A DNA stretch of 64,000 bases, from NCBI RefSeq assembly GCF_030466405.1, contig NZ_JAGGJF010000005.1, positions 1 to 64,000 on the forward strand, given 5' to 3'. Shown here one piece after another: positions 1 to 8,277 of the stretch. A model generated the notes under the pieces. The model saw nothing but the letters and a program-made list of their open reading frames with translations. It was not told the DNA's origin and made no database searches. This DNA is from Pseudidiomarina terrestris. Its GTDB lineage: Bacteria > Pseudomonadota > Gammaproteobacteria > Enterobacterales > Alteromonadaceae. The stretch's first letter is position 1. Every line of letters begins with the position of its first letter. Both the position numbers and the translations under genes were made by a program.

Positions 1-78
1 GCGTCCAAGCTCCCGTGAACTTTCATGTTGAGCACGCTTCGCTAATTCAAGCTTGAATGCTCTGTGATGTTTAGACAT
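1..78 (-). CDS. Transposase OrfA-like N-terminus (partial)
   Basis: Twenty-six codons are visible on the minus strand from the ATG at 78 to the window edge. They read MSKHHRAFKLELAKRAQHES and then SRELGR. The short basic start followed by a predicted helix with alternating basic residues is typical of the helix-turn-helix N-terminus of IS3-family OrfA proteins. The frame stays open to the edge. The identification rests on this short stretch plus the IS-like end just upstream, so it is tentative. There is no clear Shine-Dalgarno sequence, because the hairpin at 84-120 almost abuts the start, an arrangement that limits expression in some IS elements. Confidence 0.45.
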   Translation of the reverse strand, partial: MSKHHRAFKLELAKRAQHESSRELGR

Positions 79-120
79 AAAAAGACCCCCAGTAGTAGGA
101 ATGTCCAACTATTGGGGGTC
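79..120 (-). terminator. Hairpin plus T-tract downstream of tesB, inside the IS end
   Basis: Positions 84-96 (GACCCCCAGTAGT) pair with 108-120 (ACTATTGGGGGTC) with one G-T wobble. On the minus strand the stem is followed by five T residues (79-83). It has the form of an intrinsic terminator for transcripts leaving tesB. In IS terms it would shield the transposase from read-through transcription. Confidence 0.6.
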
Positions 121-175
121 ACTTCAGATAAGCTATGGGGCTTTTTTTGTTTCTCTTCACACGTCACACGAACGA

Positions 176-1039
176 TTATTTTTCGTGTTTACGCATCACG
201 CCTTCTTGTGCGGTCGAGGCAACGAGCACGCCGTCACGGGTAAAGAACTGACCGCGCACCAAGCCTCGGGCACCGCAGGCCACCGGACTGTCAATCGCGT
301 ATAAAATCCAGTCATCCAGACGAAAATCTTTGTGGAACCACATGGAATGGTCGATGGTGGCCATTTGCATGTCGGGTTGCGCGAAGCTCACTCCATGGGG
401 CTGCAGGGCCGTTGGCAAAAAGTTGAAATCAGAAGCATAAGCAAGCAGGTATTTGTGTACCCGTGAGTCATTTGGCATCTCGCCGTTGGCACGGATCCAG
501 ACATAGCGTTTAGGCTTATCAATTTTTGGTTTGAACGGATTGTTCGCCGTAACAAAACGCATCTCTATGGGCTTTTCCGAAATAAATTTATTGCGGATCT
601 TTTCTGGGATCAGCTCTGCGTGTTCACGGTAGATGTCAATATCCGAGACTAAACCTTCAGGCCCGGGAACTTCAGGCATAGTGTCCTGGTGTTCAAAGCC
701 AGGCTCATCGATCTGAAACGATGCCGTCATGTAAAAAATAGGCTTACCATTTTGTACGGCTTTTACCCGACGGGTCGAGAAACTTTTGCCATCACGAACA
801 TTTTCGACATCGTAAATGATAGGTTTTTGTGCGTCGCCGGGGCGTAAAAAATACGAATGGAGCGAGTGTACCTTGCGATCTTCAGGCAAGGACTCCTTAG
901 CTGCAGAGAGCGCCTGTCCGATCACCTGACCGCCAAATACTGCGCCAAAGCCTAGATCCTGACTCTGACCCCGATAAATTCCCTGGTCAATCGTTTCTAA
1001 GCGGAGTAAATCAAGCAAATCCTGCAATACCTGGCTCAT
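176..1039 (-). CDS. tesB: Acyl-CoA thioesterase II
   Basis: The 287-residue protein has the usual TesB length and double hotdog architecture. It hydrolyses medium- and long-chain acyl-CoA to free fatty acid and CoA in the cytoplasm. The N-terminal hotdog carries [12 protein letters not shown] at 58-69. The catalytic triad known for E. coli TesB is present at the same numbers: D204 (in YASD), T228 (in [11 protein letters not shown]) and Q278 (in STAQEG). The ATG at 1039 is preceded on the minus strand by AAGGAA at suitable spacing. It is a single gene, separated by 80 bp from the diguanylate cyclase upstream on the same strand, and is followed by the hairpin at 79-120. Confidence 0.95.
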   Translation of the reverse strand: MSQVLQDLLDLLRLETIDQGIYRGQSQDLGFGAVFGGQVIGQALSAAKESLPEDRKVHSLHSYFLRPGDAQKPIIYDVENVRDGKSFSTRRVKAVQNGKPIFYMTASFQIDEPGFEHQDTMPEVPGPEGLVSDIDIYREHAELIPEKIRNKFISEKPIEMRFVTANNPFKPKIDKPKRYVWIRANGEMPNDSRVHKYLLAYASDFNFLPTALQPHGVSFAQPDMQMATIDHSMWFHKDFRLDDWILYAIDSPVACGARGLVRGQFFTRDGVLVASTAQEGVMRKHEK

Positions 1040-1119
1040 CGTTATTCCTTTTCGGTTAGCTACTGCGGCTATTATAAGGCTGCGGCAGCGGACGACAACA
1101 TGTAACAGGCCAATTTATG

Positions 1120-2022
1120 TTATTGCTCTTCAACTGAAGCCATAACGACCTGCCGAACAGCTAAGCGTTTGGCCCGGTACATGGCATCATCTGCGTGCAA
1201 AAGGAGTTCTTCCAGCTGGTCGCCATGCCGCTCTGCCAGTGCGATACCTATACTGGCATCGATATTAAAGTTGCCTTCAGGCAGGTGAATAGGAGCCTCG
1301 AACGCATCGAATAATTTCGTTGCAATGGCCAGCGCATCGTTAGGGTTTTGCACGCGCTCAAACAGCACCACAAATTCATCACCGCCAATTCGTGCTAGGG
1401 TATCGCCGCTACGTACTTTTTGCTGCAGGCGCTTTGCAGCAGCGCGAATTACGCGGTCGCCGATGGCATGACCAAACTCATCGTTGACCTCCTTGAACTT
1501 ATCCAGGTCAATGTAGGCAACTGCAACATTCTTAGATTCCGCCAGAGCTTGTTTGGCGCGGGTGTAAAATAAGCTACGGTTGGGCAACCCGGTCAACCCA
1601 TCATAAAGGGCAAGTTGCTGTAATTGAGTTAGCAGAGCTTCGCGCTCCGCTTCGATCTTGCGCTGCGCCGTGACATCCCGGGCCACAGCAATGCGGATGT
1701 TATCGCCTTTTGAGTAGCGTGCTGACCAGAGAATAGAGGCACAGTCACCGTTTTTGCGAATGTAGCGATTTTCAAAATCAACTTTGCCATTACCCGCCAT
1801 AATTTCAGCTGCTGTTGCGCGGGTCTTGGCATGGTCGTCTGGATGGATGAAATCATACATGGAACGGCCCATCATTTCCTGAGGCGGGTAGCCAAACACC
1901 CGTTCGCCGCCTGCACTGATATAAACGAAGTGTCCGTGAGGATCAACCACGCAGATAGCGTCCATCAGCAAGTCCATATACTGGCCTAAGGTTTCGAATA
2001 TTTCGATCTTGTGGTGTGACAT
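1120..2022 (-). CDS. PAS-GGDEF diguanylate cyclase
   Basis: This 300-residue cytoplasmic protein has no membrane segment. A PAS domain (about 10-120, with VVDPHGHFVYIS and FGYPPQEM) ends in a PAC-like strand (VARDVTAQRK). A GGDEF domain follows, with the linker motif YDGLTGLPNR at 140-149 and the active-site loop GGDEF at 213-217. It should join two GTP into cyclic di-GMP. An RxxD motif (RSGD, 204-207) sits exactly five residues before GGDEF, which is the product-inhibition I-site, so feedback control is likely. There is no EAL domain. The signal sensed by the PAS domain is unknown. The gene is divergent from acnA across a 210-bp gap. Confidence 0.9.
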   Translation of the reverse strand: MSHHKIEIFETLGQYMDLLMDAICVVDPHGHFVYISAGGERVFGYPPQEMMGRSMYDFIHPDDHAKTRATAAEIMAGNGKVDFENRYIRKNGDCASILWSARYSKGDNIRIAVARDVTAQRKIEAEREALLTQLQQLALYDGLTGLPNRSLFYTRAKQALAESKNVAVAYIDLDKFKEVNDEFGHAIGDRVIRAAAKRLQQKVRSGDTLARIGGDEFVVLFERVQNPNDALAIATKLFDAFEAPIHLPEGNFNIDASIGIALAERHGDQLEELLLHADDAMYRAKRLAVRQVVMASVEEQ

Positions 2023-2178
2023 ACCGGGCGGTTCTTAATTTAGGGTCCTGGCTAAGCGTATACCATTATCGAAGCAAATAGCTAAAAGAAGCCAAACTAT
2101 TGTTGTATCAGCGCGTTACTGAGTTGATCTTTGTGATTATACGTCCCATAGTGAATATAAATAAGTGCTATGGCTGAA

Positions 2179-2192
2179 CCGCAATTTTGCGG
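2179..2192 (+). repeat. Short inverted repeat in the acnA leader
   Basis: CCGCAA and TTGCGG flank two T residues, giving a perfect 6-bp inverted repeat about 40 nt before the acnA start. It could be an mRNA hairpin or an operator half of acnA. No T-tract follows, so it is not a terminator. Its function is unknown. Confidence 0.35.
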
Positions 2193-2232
2193 CTAAGCTT
2201 AGAGGATGTATCGTTTTAAGAAGGAGTAAGCT

Positions 2233-4911
2233 ATGTCGAGCAACGACAGCTTGAAGACGTTAAGCACATTAGAAGTCAATGGTAAAACCTATCACTACCA
2301 CAGCCTGCCTAAGGCTGCTGAGAAGCTCTCGGGGATTGGTGATGTGGATAAATTACCAACGTCCATGAAAGTGTTATTAGAAAACCTGCTACGTAACGAA
2401 GATGGCGACACCGTCGTTCCGGACGATATTGAAGCCGTCGCGCATTGGTTGAAAGAACGCAAATCCGACCGTGAGATCCAGTACCGTCCGGCGCGCGTGT
2501 TGATGCAGGACTTTACCGGTGTACCAGCGATTGTCGATTTAGCGGCAATGCGTGATGCAGTCGCTAAAGCGGGTGAGGACCCGGAACAGATTAATCCTTT
2601 ATCTGCCGTCGATTTGGTCATTGACCACTCGGTGATGGTGGATAAATTCGCAACCCCAGAAGCCTTTAAAGAAAACGTCCGCATTGAAATGGAGCGTAAC
2701 TTTGAGCGCTATCAGTTCTTACGCTGGGGCCAGAGCGCGTTTGATAATTTCCGTGTGGTTCCGCCAGGCACCGGTATTTGCCATCAGGTCAACTTAGAGT
2801 ACCTGGCAAAAGTTGCCTGGACCAAAGAGCAAGACGACAAAACCTATGTCATGCCCGATACGCTGGTAGGTACAGATTCCCATACCACCATGATCAACGG
2901 TCTGGGCGTATTAGGCTGGGGCGTAGGTGGTATCGAAGCTGAGGCGGCCATGCTTGGTCAGCCAATTTCGATGCTGATCCCGGAAGTTATCGGTTTCCGC
3001 ATGACTGGTAAATTACCAGAGGGTGTGACCGCCACGGATTTAGTACTGACAGTAACGCAAATGCTGCGTAAACATGGCGTGGTAGGTAAATTTGTCGAAT
3101 TTTACGGTCCGGGTCTGGATAATCTGCCATTAGCGGATCGTGCAACTATTGCGAATATGGCGCCCGAGTACGGCGCGACCTGTGGTTTCTTCCCGGTGGA
3201 TCAGGAAACGCTGCGTTACCTTGAACTCTCTGGTCGCGAACAAGAAACCATCGATTTGGTTGAAGCCTACAGCAAAGCACAAGGTATGTGGCGTGAAACT
3301 GGCAAAGAGCCAATGTTCACCGACTCACTCGACCTTGATTTAGGTACCGTAAGTGCTGCATTAGCAGGACCTAAACGTCCTCAGGATCTGGTTGCTATGC
3401 CGGAACTGGGTGCGAACTTTGATTTAATACTCGAGCAATCAGGACAGACGAACGAAAAAGACAAGAAAGTACAGGTACCGGGTAAGGATTACACCTTGTC
3501 TCACGGTGATGTTGTTATTGCTGCGATCACATCCTGTACCAACACCTCGAACCCGAGTGTGTTAATGGCTGCGGGACTGGTTGCGAAGAAAGCCGTTGAG
3601 AAAGGCATGATGCGTAAACCATGGGTGAAGTCGTCGCTGGCACCCGGTTCAAAAGTGGTCACCGATTACCTCGACAAAGCTGGCTTTACCCCGGCCCTGA
3701 ACGAATTAGGGTTTCACCTGGTAGGTTACGGTTGCACCACTTGTATCGGTAACTCAGGTCCTCTGCCAGAAGAAATTAGTGAAGCCATAAAAGAAGGTAA
3801 CTTGACGGTTTCCTCAGTACTTTCCGGTAACCGTAACTTTGAAGGTCGGGTGCACTCTGAAGTGCAGGCCAACTGGCTGGCGTCACCACCTTTAGTGGTC
3901 GCCTATGCGCTGGCAGGTACGACGCGTATCGATTTAAGTAAAGATCCGCTGGGCGAAGACCAGGACGGTAACCCGGTTTACCTGAAGGATATTTGGCCAA
4001 GCAGCAAAGAGATCGCGGAAGCGGTCAGCTTTGTCGATGGTGAAATGTTCCGTCGTGAATATGGCGAAGTCTTTAAGGGTGATGAAGAATGGCGCGACAT
4101 TCCAATCGGTGAAGGTAAAACCTACAATTGGAGTGACGATTCAACCTATGTGAAGAATCCGCCGTATTTCACCGAAATTGATAAGCCGTTGCATGAAATG
4201 AGTAACATCAAGGATGCGCGGGTACTTGCGGTCTTTGCTGACTCCATTACCACGGACCATATTTCACCAGCGGGCTCAATTAAGCCTGATTCTCCGGCTG
4301 GAAAATACTTGCAGGAGAATGGCGTCGAACCCAAAGATTTTAACTCGTATGGCTCTCGCCGTGGTAACCATGAAGTGATGATGCGCGGTACCTTCGCGAA
4401 CATTCGGATCAAAAACCAGATGCTCGATGATGTCGAAGGTGGTTACACCGTTCATGTGCCTTCTGGTGAACAGATGTCTATCTATGACGCTGCTATGAAG
4501 TATCAGCAAGACGATACGCCGCTGGTGGTGCTTGCCGGTAAAGAATACGGTACAGGCTCCAGCCGAGACTGGGCGGCTAAAGGTACCACCCTGCTTGGCG
4601 TGAAAGCCGTGTTGGCCGAAAGTTTTGAGCGTATCCATCGCTCCAATCTGGTCGGCATGGGCGTACTGCCGCTGCAGTTCGACGAAAACGAAAGTGTGCA
4701 GGCGCATGGTTTAGACGGTACTGAGCAACTCTCAATTGAGGGAATCGACAGCAGCCTGAAACCGGGCCAGATGCTCAAAGTTACAGCCAAGAAAGAGGAT
4801 GGCTCTGAGGTCACGTTTGAAGTGAAATGTCGTATCGACACTAACAACGAACTGCAGTACTACAGAAACGGTGGTATTTTGCATTACGTGTTACGTCAGA
4901 TGCTGGACTAA
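2233..4911 (+). CDS. acnA: Aconitate hydratase A
   Basis: The 892-residue protein matches the AcnA/IRP1 branch of aconitases (E. coli AcnA is 891). It interconverts citrate and isocitrate through a [4Fe-4S] cluster in the TCA cycle. The cluster cysteines fall at C435 (SCTNTSNPS) and at C501 and C504 ([12 protein letters not shown]), the same numbers as in E. coli Acn[20 protein letters not shown] and the swivel-domain motif [10 protein letters not shown] are intact. The start at 2233 follows AAGGAG. It is a single-gene unit with its own terminator at 4929-4960, next to the convergent folM gene. AcnA-type enzymes are usually the stress/stationary-phase aconitase; whether an acnB exists elsewhere cannot be seen here. 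Confidence 0.97.
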   Translation: MSSNDSLKTLSTLEVNGKTYHYHSLPKAAEKLSGIGDVDKLPTSMKVLLENLLRNEDGDTVVPDDIEAVAHWLKERKSDREIQYRPARVLMQDFTGVPAIVDLAAMRDAVAKAGEDPEQINPLSAVDLVIDHSVMVDKFATPEAFKENVRIEMERNFERYQFLRWGQSAFDNFRVVPPGTGICHQVNLEYLAKVAWTKEQDDKTYVMPDTLVGTDSHTTMINGLGVLGWGVGGIEAEAAMLGQPISMLIPEVIGFRMTGKLPEGVTATDLVLTVTQMLRKHGVVGKFVEFYGPGLDNLPLADRATIANMAPEYGATCGFFPVDQETLRYLELSGREQETIDLVEAYSKAQGMWRETGKEPMFTDSLDLDLGTVSAALAGPKRPQDLVAMPELGANFDLILEQSGQTNEKDKKVQVPGKDYTLSHGDVVIAAITSCTNTSNPSVLMAAGLVAKKAVEKGMMRKPWVKSSLAPGSKVVTDYLDKAGFTPALNELGFHLVGYGCTTCIGNSGPLPEEISEAIKEGNLTVSSVLSGNRNFEGRVHSEVQANWLASPPLVVAYALAGTTRIDLSKDPLGEDQDGNPVYLKDIWPSSKEIAEAVSFVDGEMFRREYGEVFKGDEEWRDIPIGEGKTYNWSDDSTYVKNPPYFTEIDKPLHEMSNIKDARVLAVFADSITTDHISPAGSIKPDSPAGKYLQENGVEPKDFNSYGSRRGNHEVMMRGTFANIRIKNQMLDDVEGGYTVHVPSGEQMSIYDAAMKYQQDDTPLVVLAGKEYGTGSSRDWAAKGTTLLGVKAVLAESFERIHRSNLVGMGVLPLQFDENESVQAHGLDGTEQLSIEGIDSSLKPGQMLKVTAKKEDGSEVTFEVKCRIDTNNELQYYRNGGILHYVLRQMLD

Positions 4912-4928
4912 TATCATTGTCCGCAGAC

Positions 4929-4960
4929 AAAAAAGCCAGGCATTGCGCCTGGCTTTTTTA
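4929..4960 (+). terminator. Bidirectional intrinsic terminator between acnA and folM
   Basis: AGCCAGGC (4934-4941) pairs with GCCTGGCT (4947-4954). A-run 4929-4934 and T-run 4954-4959 flank the stem, so it can stop acnA transcripts on the plus strand and folM transcripts on the minus strand. Confidence 0.9.
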
Positions 4961-4985
4961 TGTCTGGGTGTTAATGATGAACCGA

Positions 4986-5711
4986 TTAAATGAGCAATGC
5001 ACGGCCGCCATCGACTTTGATGAATTCACCCGTTACGAACTGATTATCGCGCAGGAAACGCACCGCCTGGATCATCGGATCGAGGCCACCTTCAATCTTT
5101 AATGGTGTCTCGGCAAGGACTTTGTCACGATGTTCGCTATCGTGTTCGGGCAGAAACAGAATCGGTCCCGGCTGAATGCCATTGACACGAACTTCAGGTG
5201 CGAGCTGTTTAGCAAAACTCTGGGTCAGGTTGGCGAGACCAGCTTTGGCAGCACAGTAGGCGATATAATCAGTGGAGGGACTATCGGTATAGATGTCGGT
5301 GATATTGATCACCACGCCATTACCAGTGCTGGCCAGCAAGTCACTAAGTGCGTGAATAAGCAAGTAGGGCGCCTGTACATGGACCTGGAAAACTGCCGCC
5401 AGGGCGCTGGGATCCTGGTTCACCTTTTCATTATTGAAAAAGCAGGAGGCATTGTTGACCAACAGGTCCAGACGGTCTGTGTGTGTTTTCACATTTTCGA
5501 TCAGCAGCTCAACGGCGTTCTGCTGAGTTAAATCGGCCTGCAAGCCGATTGCGCCGAGTTGCTCGAGCTCCGCAACCCCATCCCTTGAAGAGTTGTAATG
5601 GGCCAGCACCAGATAGTTTTCCGCGAGCAGCGCTTTGGCGAGTTCAAAGCCAAAGCGGCGGCCAGCGCCAGTGATCAGGGCAACAGGTTTTTGCTTTGAG
5701 GTCGTGGTCAT
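4986..5711 (-). CDS. folM: FolM-type dihydromonapterin/dihydrofolate reductase (SDR)
   Basis: This is a 241-residue short-chain dehydrogenase of the pteridine-reductase type. The cofactor motif TGAGRRFG has the paired arginines typical of FolM/PTR1 enzymes that prefer NADPH. NNAS, the YxxxK pair (YCAAK) and PGPIL follow in order. FolM reduces dihydromonapterin to tetrahydromonapterin and has weak dihydrofolate reductase activity. The ATG at 5711 is preferred over the longer frame because it overlaps the stop codon of the upstream folK-like gene as ATGA, implying translational coupling, and because the extra 15 residues are not family-like. Pairing with a pterin pyrophosphokinase supports a pterin role. 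Confidence 0.85.
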   Translation of the reverse strand: MTTTSKQKPVALITGAGRRFGFELAKALLAENYLVLAHYNSSRDGVAELEQLGAIGLQADLTQQNAVELLIENVKTHTDRLDLLVNNASCFFNNEKVNQDPSALAAVFQVHVQAPYLLIHALSDLLASTGNGVVINITDIYTDSPSTDYIAYCAAKAGLANLTQSFAKQLAPEVRVNGIQPGPILFLPEHDSEHRDKVLAETPLKIEGGLDPMIQAVRFLRDNQFVTGEFIKVDGGRALLI

Positions 5712-6118
5712 GCGGTATGCTCCAACTGTGCAGCAGCGGGTTTGAGGCTGGCGCACATGCCTTGCAGGTACTCCGGCACGTTTTCCCAGGCGGTATCCGC
5801 CTCCTGGTGACGAAGCTGTCCCAGAATATCAATGTCCATCGGGCGGTCCTTCTCACTGGAGCGCGGGTCAGAACGATCACGTCCTAAGCGCTCTTCAATT
5901 GCATTAAACTGCTCTTTCAGTTGCTCAGCGGTAAAGTCCGTTTCAATAATAAAAAGAGCATTGAGGAAGTCATGCTGAGTGTTGATATCAACAGGACGGG
6001 TGTAGTCAGCGTCTGAGAAAATGGTACGACCTAAGCAACGAATCATTGACTGGGCGGTGGAAAAATTTTCTTCAGGCGCGATATTCGCCCCCATACTGCA
6101 TAAGTAAACGTGAACCAT
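5708..6118 (-). CDS. Short HPPK (FolK-like) pterin pyrophosphokinase
   Basis: The 136-residue protein contains the HPPK signature near its middle: RLGRDR, then DRPMDIDIL, whose two aspartates bind magnesium in 6-hydroxymethyl-7,8-dihydropterin pyrophosphokinase. Typical FolK is about 160 residues. Here the region after the signature is short, and the Pro-His stretch usual near the C-terminus of FolK is not evident. It is coupled to folM by an ATGA overlap. It may be a true HPPK or a paralogue specialised for the folM (monapterin) branch, with the main folK elsewhere near panC/pcnB. The family call is good and the exact substrate is uncertain. Confidence 0.7.
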   Translation of the reverse strand: MVHVYLCSMGANIAPEENFSTAQSMIRCLGRTIFSDADYTRPVDINTQHDFLNALFIIETDFTAEQLKEQFNAIEERLGRDRSDPRSSEKDRPMDIDILGQLRHQEADTAWENVPEYLQGMCASLKPAAAQLEHTA

Positions 6119-6190
6119 GACTTCTCACCTTTCTCGAATTAGATTAAGCATACCCTGATACGCAGGCACCCGAAAGACAGATCCCTCAAG

Positions 6191-6219
6191 TTGCAATGAT
6201 TTTGTTAGCTTGCTAGCCT
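6191..6219 (+). promoter_or_regulatory. Weak candidate promoter of the carbamoyltransferase/AsnB operon
   Basis: TTGCAA (6191-6196) and TAGCCT (6214-6219) are separated by 17 bp and lie 28 bp before the GTG start of the first gene. The -10 box is a poor match to the sigma70 consensus. CTAGCCTA could also be read as a sigmaS-like -10. This is only a candidate. Confidence 0.3.
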
Positions 6220-6246
6220 AGAAACAAAGAGCTACAGGAAGGAATC

Positions 6247-6720
6247 GTGCCGAACCGTTACGGGTTTATCAGTTACATCGCTCTGTTTTTACTCTTCACG
6301 CTGTTGGCGCGGCCCGTTGCTGCGCAAGACACAATGACTCAGTTTACCTTATCTGCCCCCGAACAAAGCCGTGAAGGCTATTTTGTGCTGGCGCTCGATC
6401 AGGCGCCGCTACGGGGCATGGTGGTGCAGCAAAGCTCGCAGGCGGACTTCATTAAAATTGACGCGGAGTTCGTTTGGTTTGGGGACTTCGAGAAAATGAC
6501 TCTGACCGGCTTCAGTGACGGCAACTTTTACTTCCGGCTAAAACCGGCTGAAAACGTACAAAGCAACGTGGTCGGTGTGACAGTGACCCATTATCCCAGC
6601 TGGCAGGCCTACACCCTGTTCTTTACCGGGCTGGGATTGTTCATTCTGTTGGTCATCACTATCATCACGCTCCACCTTCGCAGTCGCGACACTAAAGTAG
6701 CGGAGGTACAGGATGACTGA
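6247..6720 (+). CDS. Exported protein with a C-terminal membrane anchor, unknown function
   Basis: This 157-residue protein is not recognised. Residues 1-26 form a signal peptide ending ARPVAA. About 95 residues of alternating hydrophobic and polar strands follow, suggesting a small periplasmic beta-sandwich. A transmembrane helix lies near 121-143 (LFFTGLGLFILLVITIITL), and a short charged tail should be cytoplasmic. It begins with GTG after AGGAAGGAA. It is the first gene of a five-gene operon and overlaps the symporter gene by 8 bp, so it probably acts with the transporter, for example as an accessory or sensing subunit. That role is inferred from position only. Confidence 0.7.
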   Translation: MPNRYGFISYIALFLLFTLLARPVAAQDTMTQFTLSAPEQSREGYFVLALDQAPLRGMVVQQSSQADFIKIDAEFVWFGDFEKMTLTGFSDGNFYFRLKPAENVQSNVVGVTVTHYPSWQAYTLFFTGLGLFILLVITIITLHLRSRDTKVAEVQDD

Positions 6721-8152
6721 AGCAAGTGGTTTCGCCCTTTCGAGCACGCTAGGGTTAACCCTGGTGGTGCTATTCGGCTTGGCGTGGGTACTGTTCGGCT
6801 GGTACCTCGGGCGGGCCAACAAGACTCATGAAGACTTTGCGCTGGCAGGGCGTAACGTTGGCTTTGCGCTGGCATCAGCGACCGCCATGGCGACCTGGGT
6901 CACCAGCAATACGACGTTAGTTGCACCGCAACTGACCTATCAGTTTGGTGTCTGGGGCATGGTCGGCTATTCCTTTGCCGCCCTGGGACTTATTCTATTT
7001 GCCCCGCTGGCCGCCCGCATCAAGCGCTTAATGCCTAACGGTTACACCTCTGGTGACTTTGTGCGGCTGCGATACGGGCAGAGTGCCTGGTGGGCCTTTA
7101 TTCTGATATCTGTGGTGTATGCCTTTGGCTGGCTTATCAGTCTGGGCATGGCCGGTGGTATTTTGCTGGAGGCATTAAGCGGCCTTGATTATCACATCGG
7201 CATGACTGCGATTTTAATCATTTGCGTCGGTTACACTCTGTTTGGCGGGCTGCGCGCCGTCATCGCCACGGATTTTATTCAGGCCTTAATTATTATTCTC
7301 GGTGTGGTACTTATCGCCTGGTTCCTGATTGATACCGTGAGTCTGGAAACCATCCATAGTGAAGTGCAGGACAACCACCCGCAGTTACTGGATTTATTGT
7401 TTCCTGCGGCAATCATGTTTTTATTCAATAATATATTTTTCGGTCTGGGTGAAATTTTCCACTCCAATGTCTGGTGGTCACGCGCCTTAGCCTTTAAAGG
7501 CTCGGTGGCCTTTAAAGCTTATTTACTTGGCGGGGTTTTGTGGTTACCGATCCCTATTGTAACTGGCTTTATCGCCCTGGCCGCGCCACAGCTGGGTATA
7601 TTCCCGCCGAGCGCCGACATGGTAGGACCTATGGTTGCGGCAGAAGTGCTTGGCAAAATTGGCGCTGTGGTGGTGTTCATCGTCGTGTTTTCAGCATTGG
7701 CTTCGAGTCTGGATTCACTGTTGGCTGCGACCTCTGATCTGGTCACCCGCGATATCTACCATAAAAAATTAAAGCCCGATGCCGGCGATAAGCATCTGTT
7801 GCGGTTCAACCGCTACAGCATTCTTGGCCTGGGCATACTGACCTGGCTGTTTTGCTTACCAAAAATTGCCACTCTGGGAGCGCTTTTAAACTTCGCGGGT
7901 GCTTTTGTCGCCAGCACTATATTCCCAATTGTGCTGGGCCTCTACAACCGCCGGTTAAGTGGCCGATACGCGGCATTGGCGATGACATTAGGTACGCTGT
8001 CAGGGTTGGCAGGTTATTTTGTTGTCGGTTTCTACGTCGCTGCGTTAGTGTCCTGTAGTGTTTCTGCCTTAATTTGTGGTTTAGGACTATTATTAAGTAA
8101 ACATAAATTCGACTGGCAGCAGCTTAATGAGCAAGAGGAGCACTCGGCATGA
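6713..8152 (+). CDS. Sodium:solute symporter (SSS family)
   Basis: A 479-residue inner-membrane protein with about 13 hydrophobic helices and the SSS hallmarks: DFALAGRNVG near residue 40, GGLRAVIATDFIQ near 180, and SALASSLDSLLAATSDLVTRD in the sodium-binding region near 340. It should import an organic solute with Na+. The N-terminal pattern (AGRN followed by TSNTTLVAPQL and YQFGVWG) faintly recalls urea/ureide-type SSS members, but substrate cannot be fixed from sequence. Translation is coupled at both ends: it overlaps the preceding gene by 8 bp and its TGA overlaps the ATG of a 40-codon gene. The neighbours are a carbamoyltransferase-like and an AsnB-like enzyme, so a carbamoylated or amidated amino acid is a reasonable guess. 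Confidence 0.85.
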   Translation: MTEASGFALSSTLGLTLVVLFGLAWVLFGWYLGRANKTHEDFALAGRNVGFALASATAMATWVTSNTTLVAPQLTYQFGVWGMVGYSFAALGLILFAPLAARIKRLMPNGYTSGDFVRLRYGQSAWWAFILISVVYAFGWLISLGMAGGILLEALSGLDYHIGMTAILIICVGYTLFGGLRAVIATDFIQALIIILGVVLIAWFLIDTVSLETIHSEVQDNHPQLLDLLFPAAIMFLFNNIFFGLGEIFHSNVWWSRALAFKGSVAFKAYLLGGVLWLPIPIVTGFIALAAPQLGIFPPSADMVGPMVAAEVLGKIGAVVVFIVVFSALASSLDSLLAATSDLVTRDIYHKKLKPDAGDKHLLRFNRYSILGLGILTWLFCLPKIATLGALLNFAGAFVASTIFPIVLGLYNRRLSGRYAALAMTLGTLSGLAGYFVVGFYVAALVSCSVSALICGLGLLLSKHKFDWQQLNEQEEHSA

Positions 8153-8271
8153 CCATGGGATTAACCGCATTCAGTACCCTGGTATTGGTCTGCTTAGTGC
8201 TGACCGCGTGCGCCCCTGTGATTTTAATTGGGCTTTGGCTAAAAGATTTCATTTCTAAACAAATATGGTAA
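8149..8271 (+). CDS. 40-residue membrane peptide, probable symporter partner
   Basis: The frame reads MTMGLTAFSTLVLVCLVLTA, then CAPVILIGLW and LKDFISKQIW, ending TAA at 8269-8271. It is one long hydrophobic helix (about 5-30) with a short amphipathic basic tail. Its ATG overlaps the symporter stop as ATGA, and the next gene starts 6 bp later, so it is embedded in the operon and very likely translated. Small single-helix subunits of this kind accompany some secondary transporters (for example MetS with MetP). By analogy it may assist the SSS protein. A lipobox-like LTAC is present, but the hydrophobic residues after the cysteine argue against a lipoprotein. Confidence 0.6.
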   Translation: MTMGLTAFSTLVLVCLVLTACAPVILIGLWLKDFISKQIW

Positions 8272-8277
8272 TTCATT

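Larger units (their letters stand above)
1..126 (-). mobile_element. Left end of an IS3-family-like insertion sequence (partial)
   Basis: Read on the minus strand, the segment begins TGAAGTGACCCCCAATAG, followed by TTGGACA. This resembles the terminal repeat of IS3-family (IS150-group) elements as I remember them. A hairpin and then an ATG follow at once, opening a frame whose first residues look like a transposase OrfA. The element runs off the window at position 1, so its right end and target duplication cannot be seen. The outer boundary at 126 is inferred from the TG/CA end. It lies 50 bp downstream of the tesB stop codon. Confidence 0.55.

Noticed and set aside
4276-4707. Minus-strand frame of 143 codons inside acnA
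   Set aside because: acnA is complete on the other strand; the frame has no recognisable domain or start signal.
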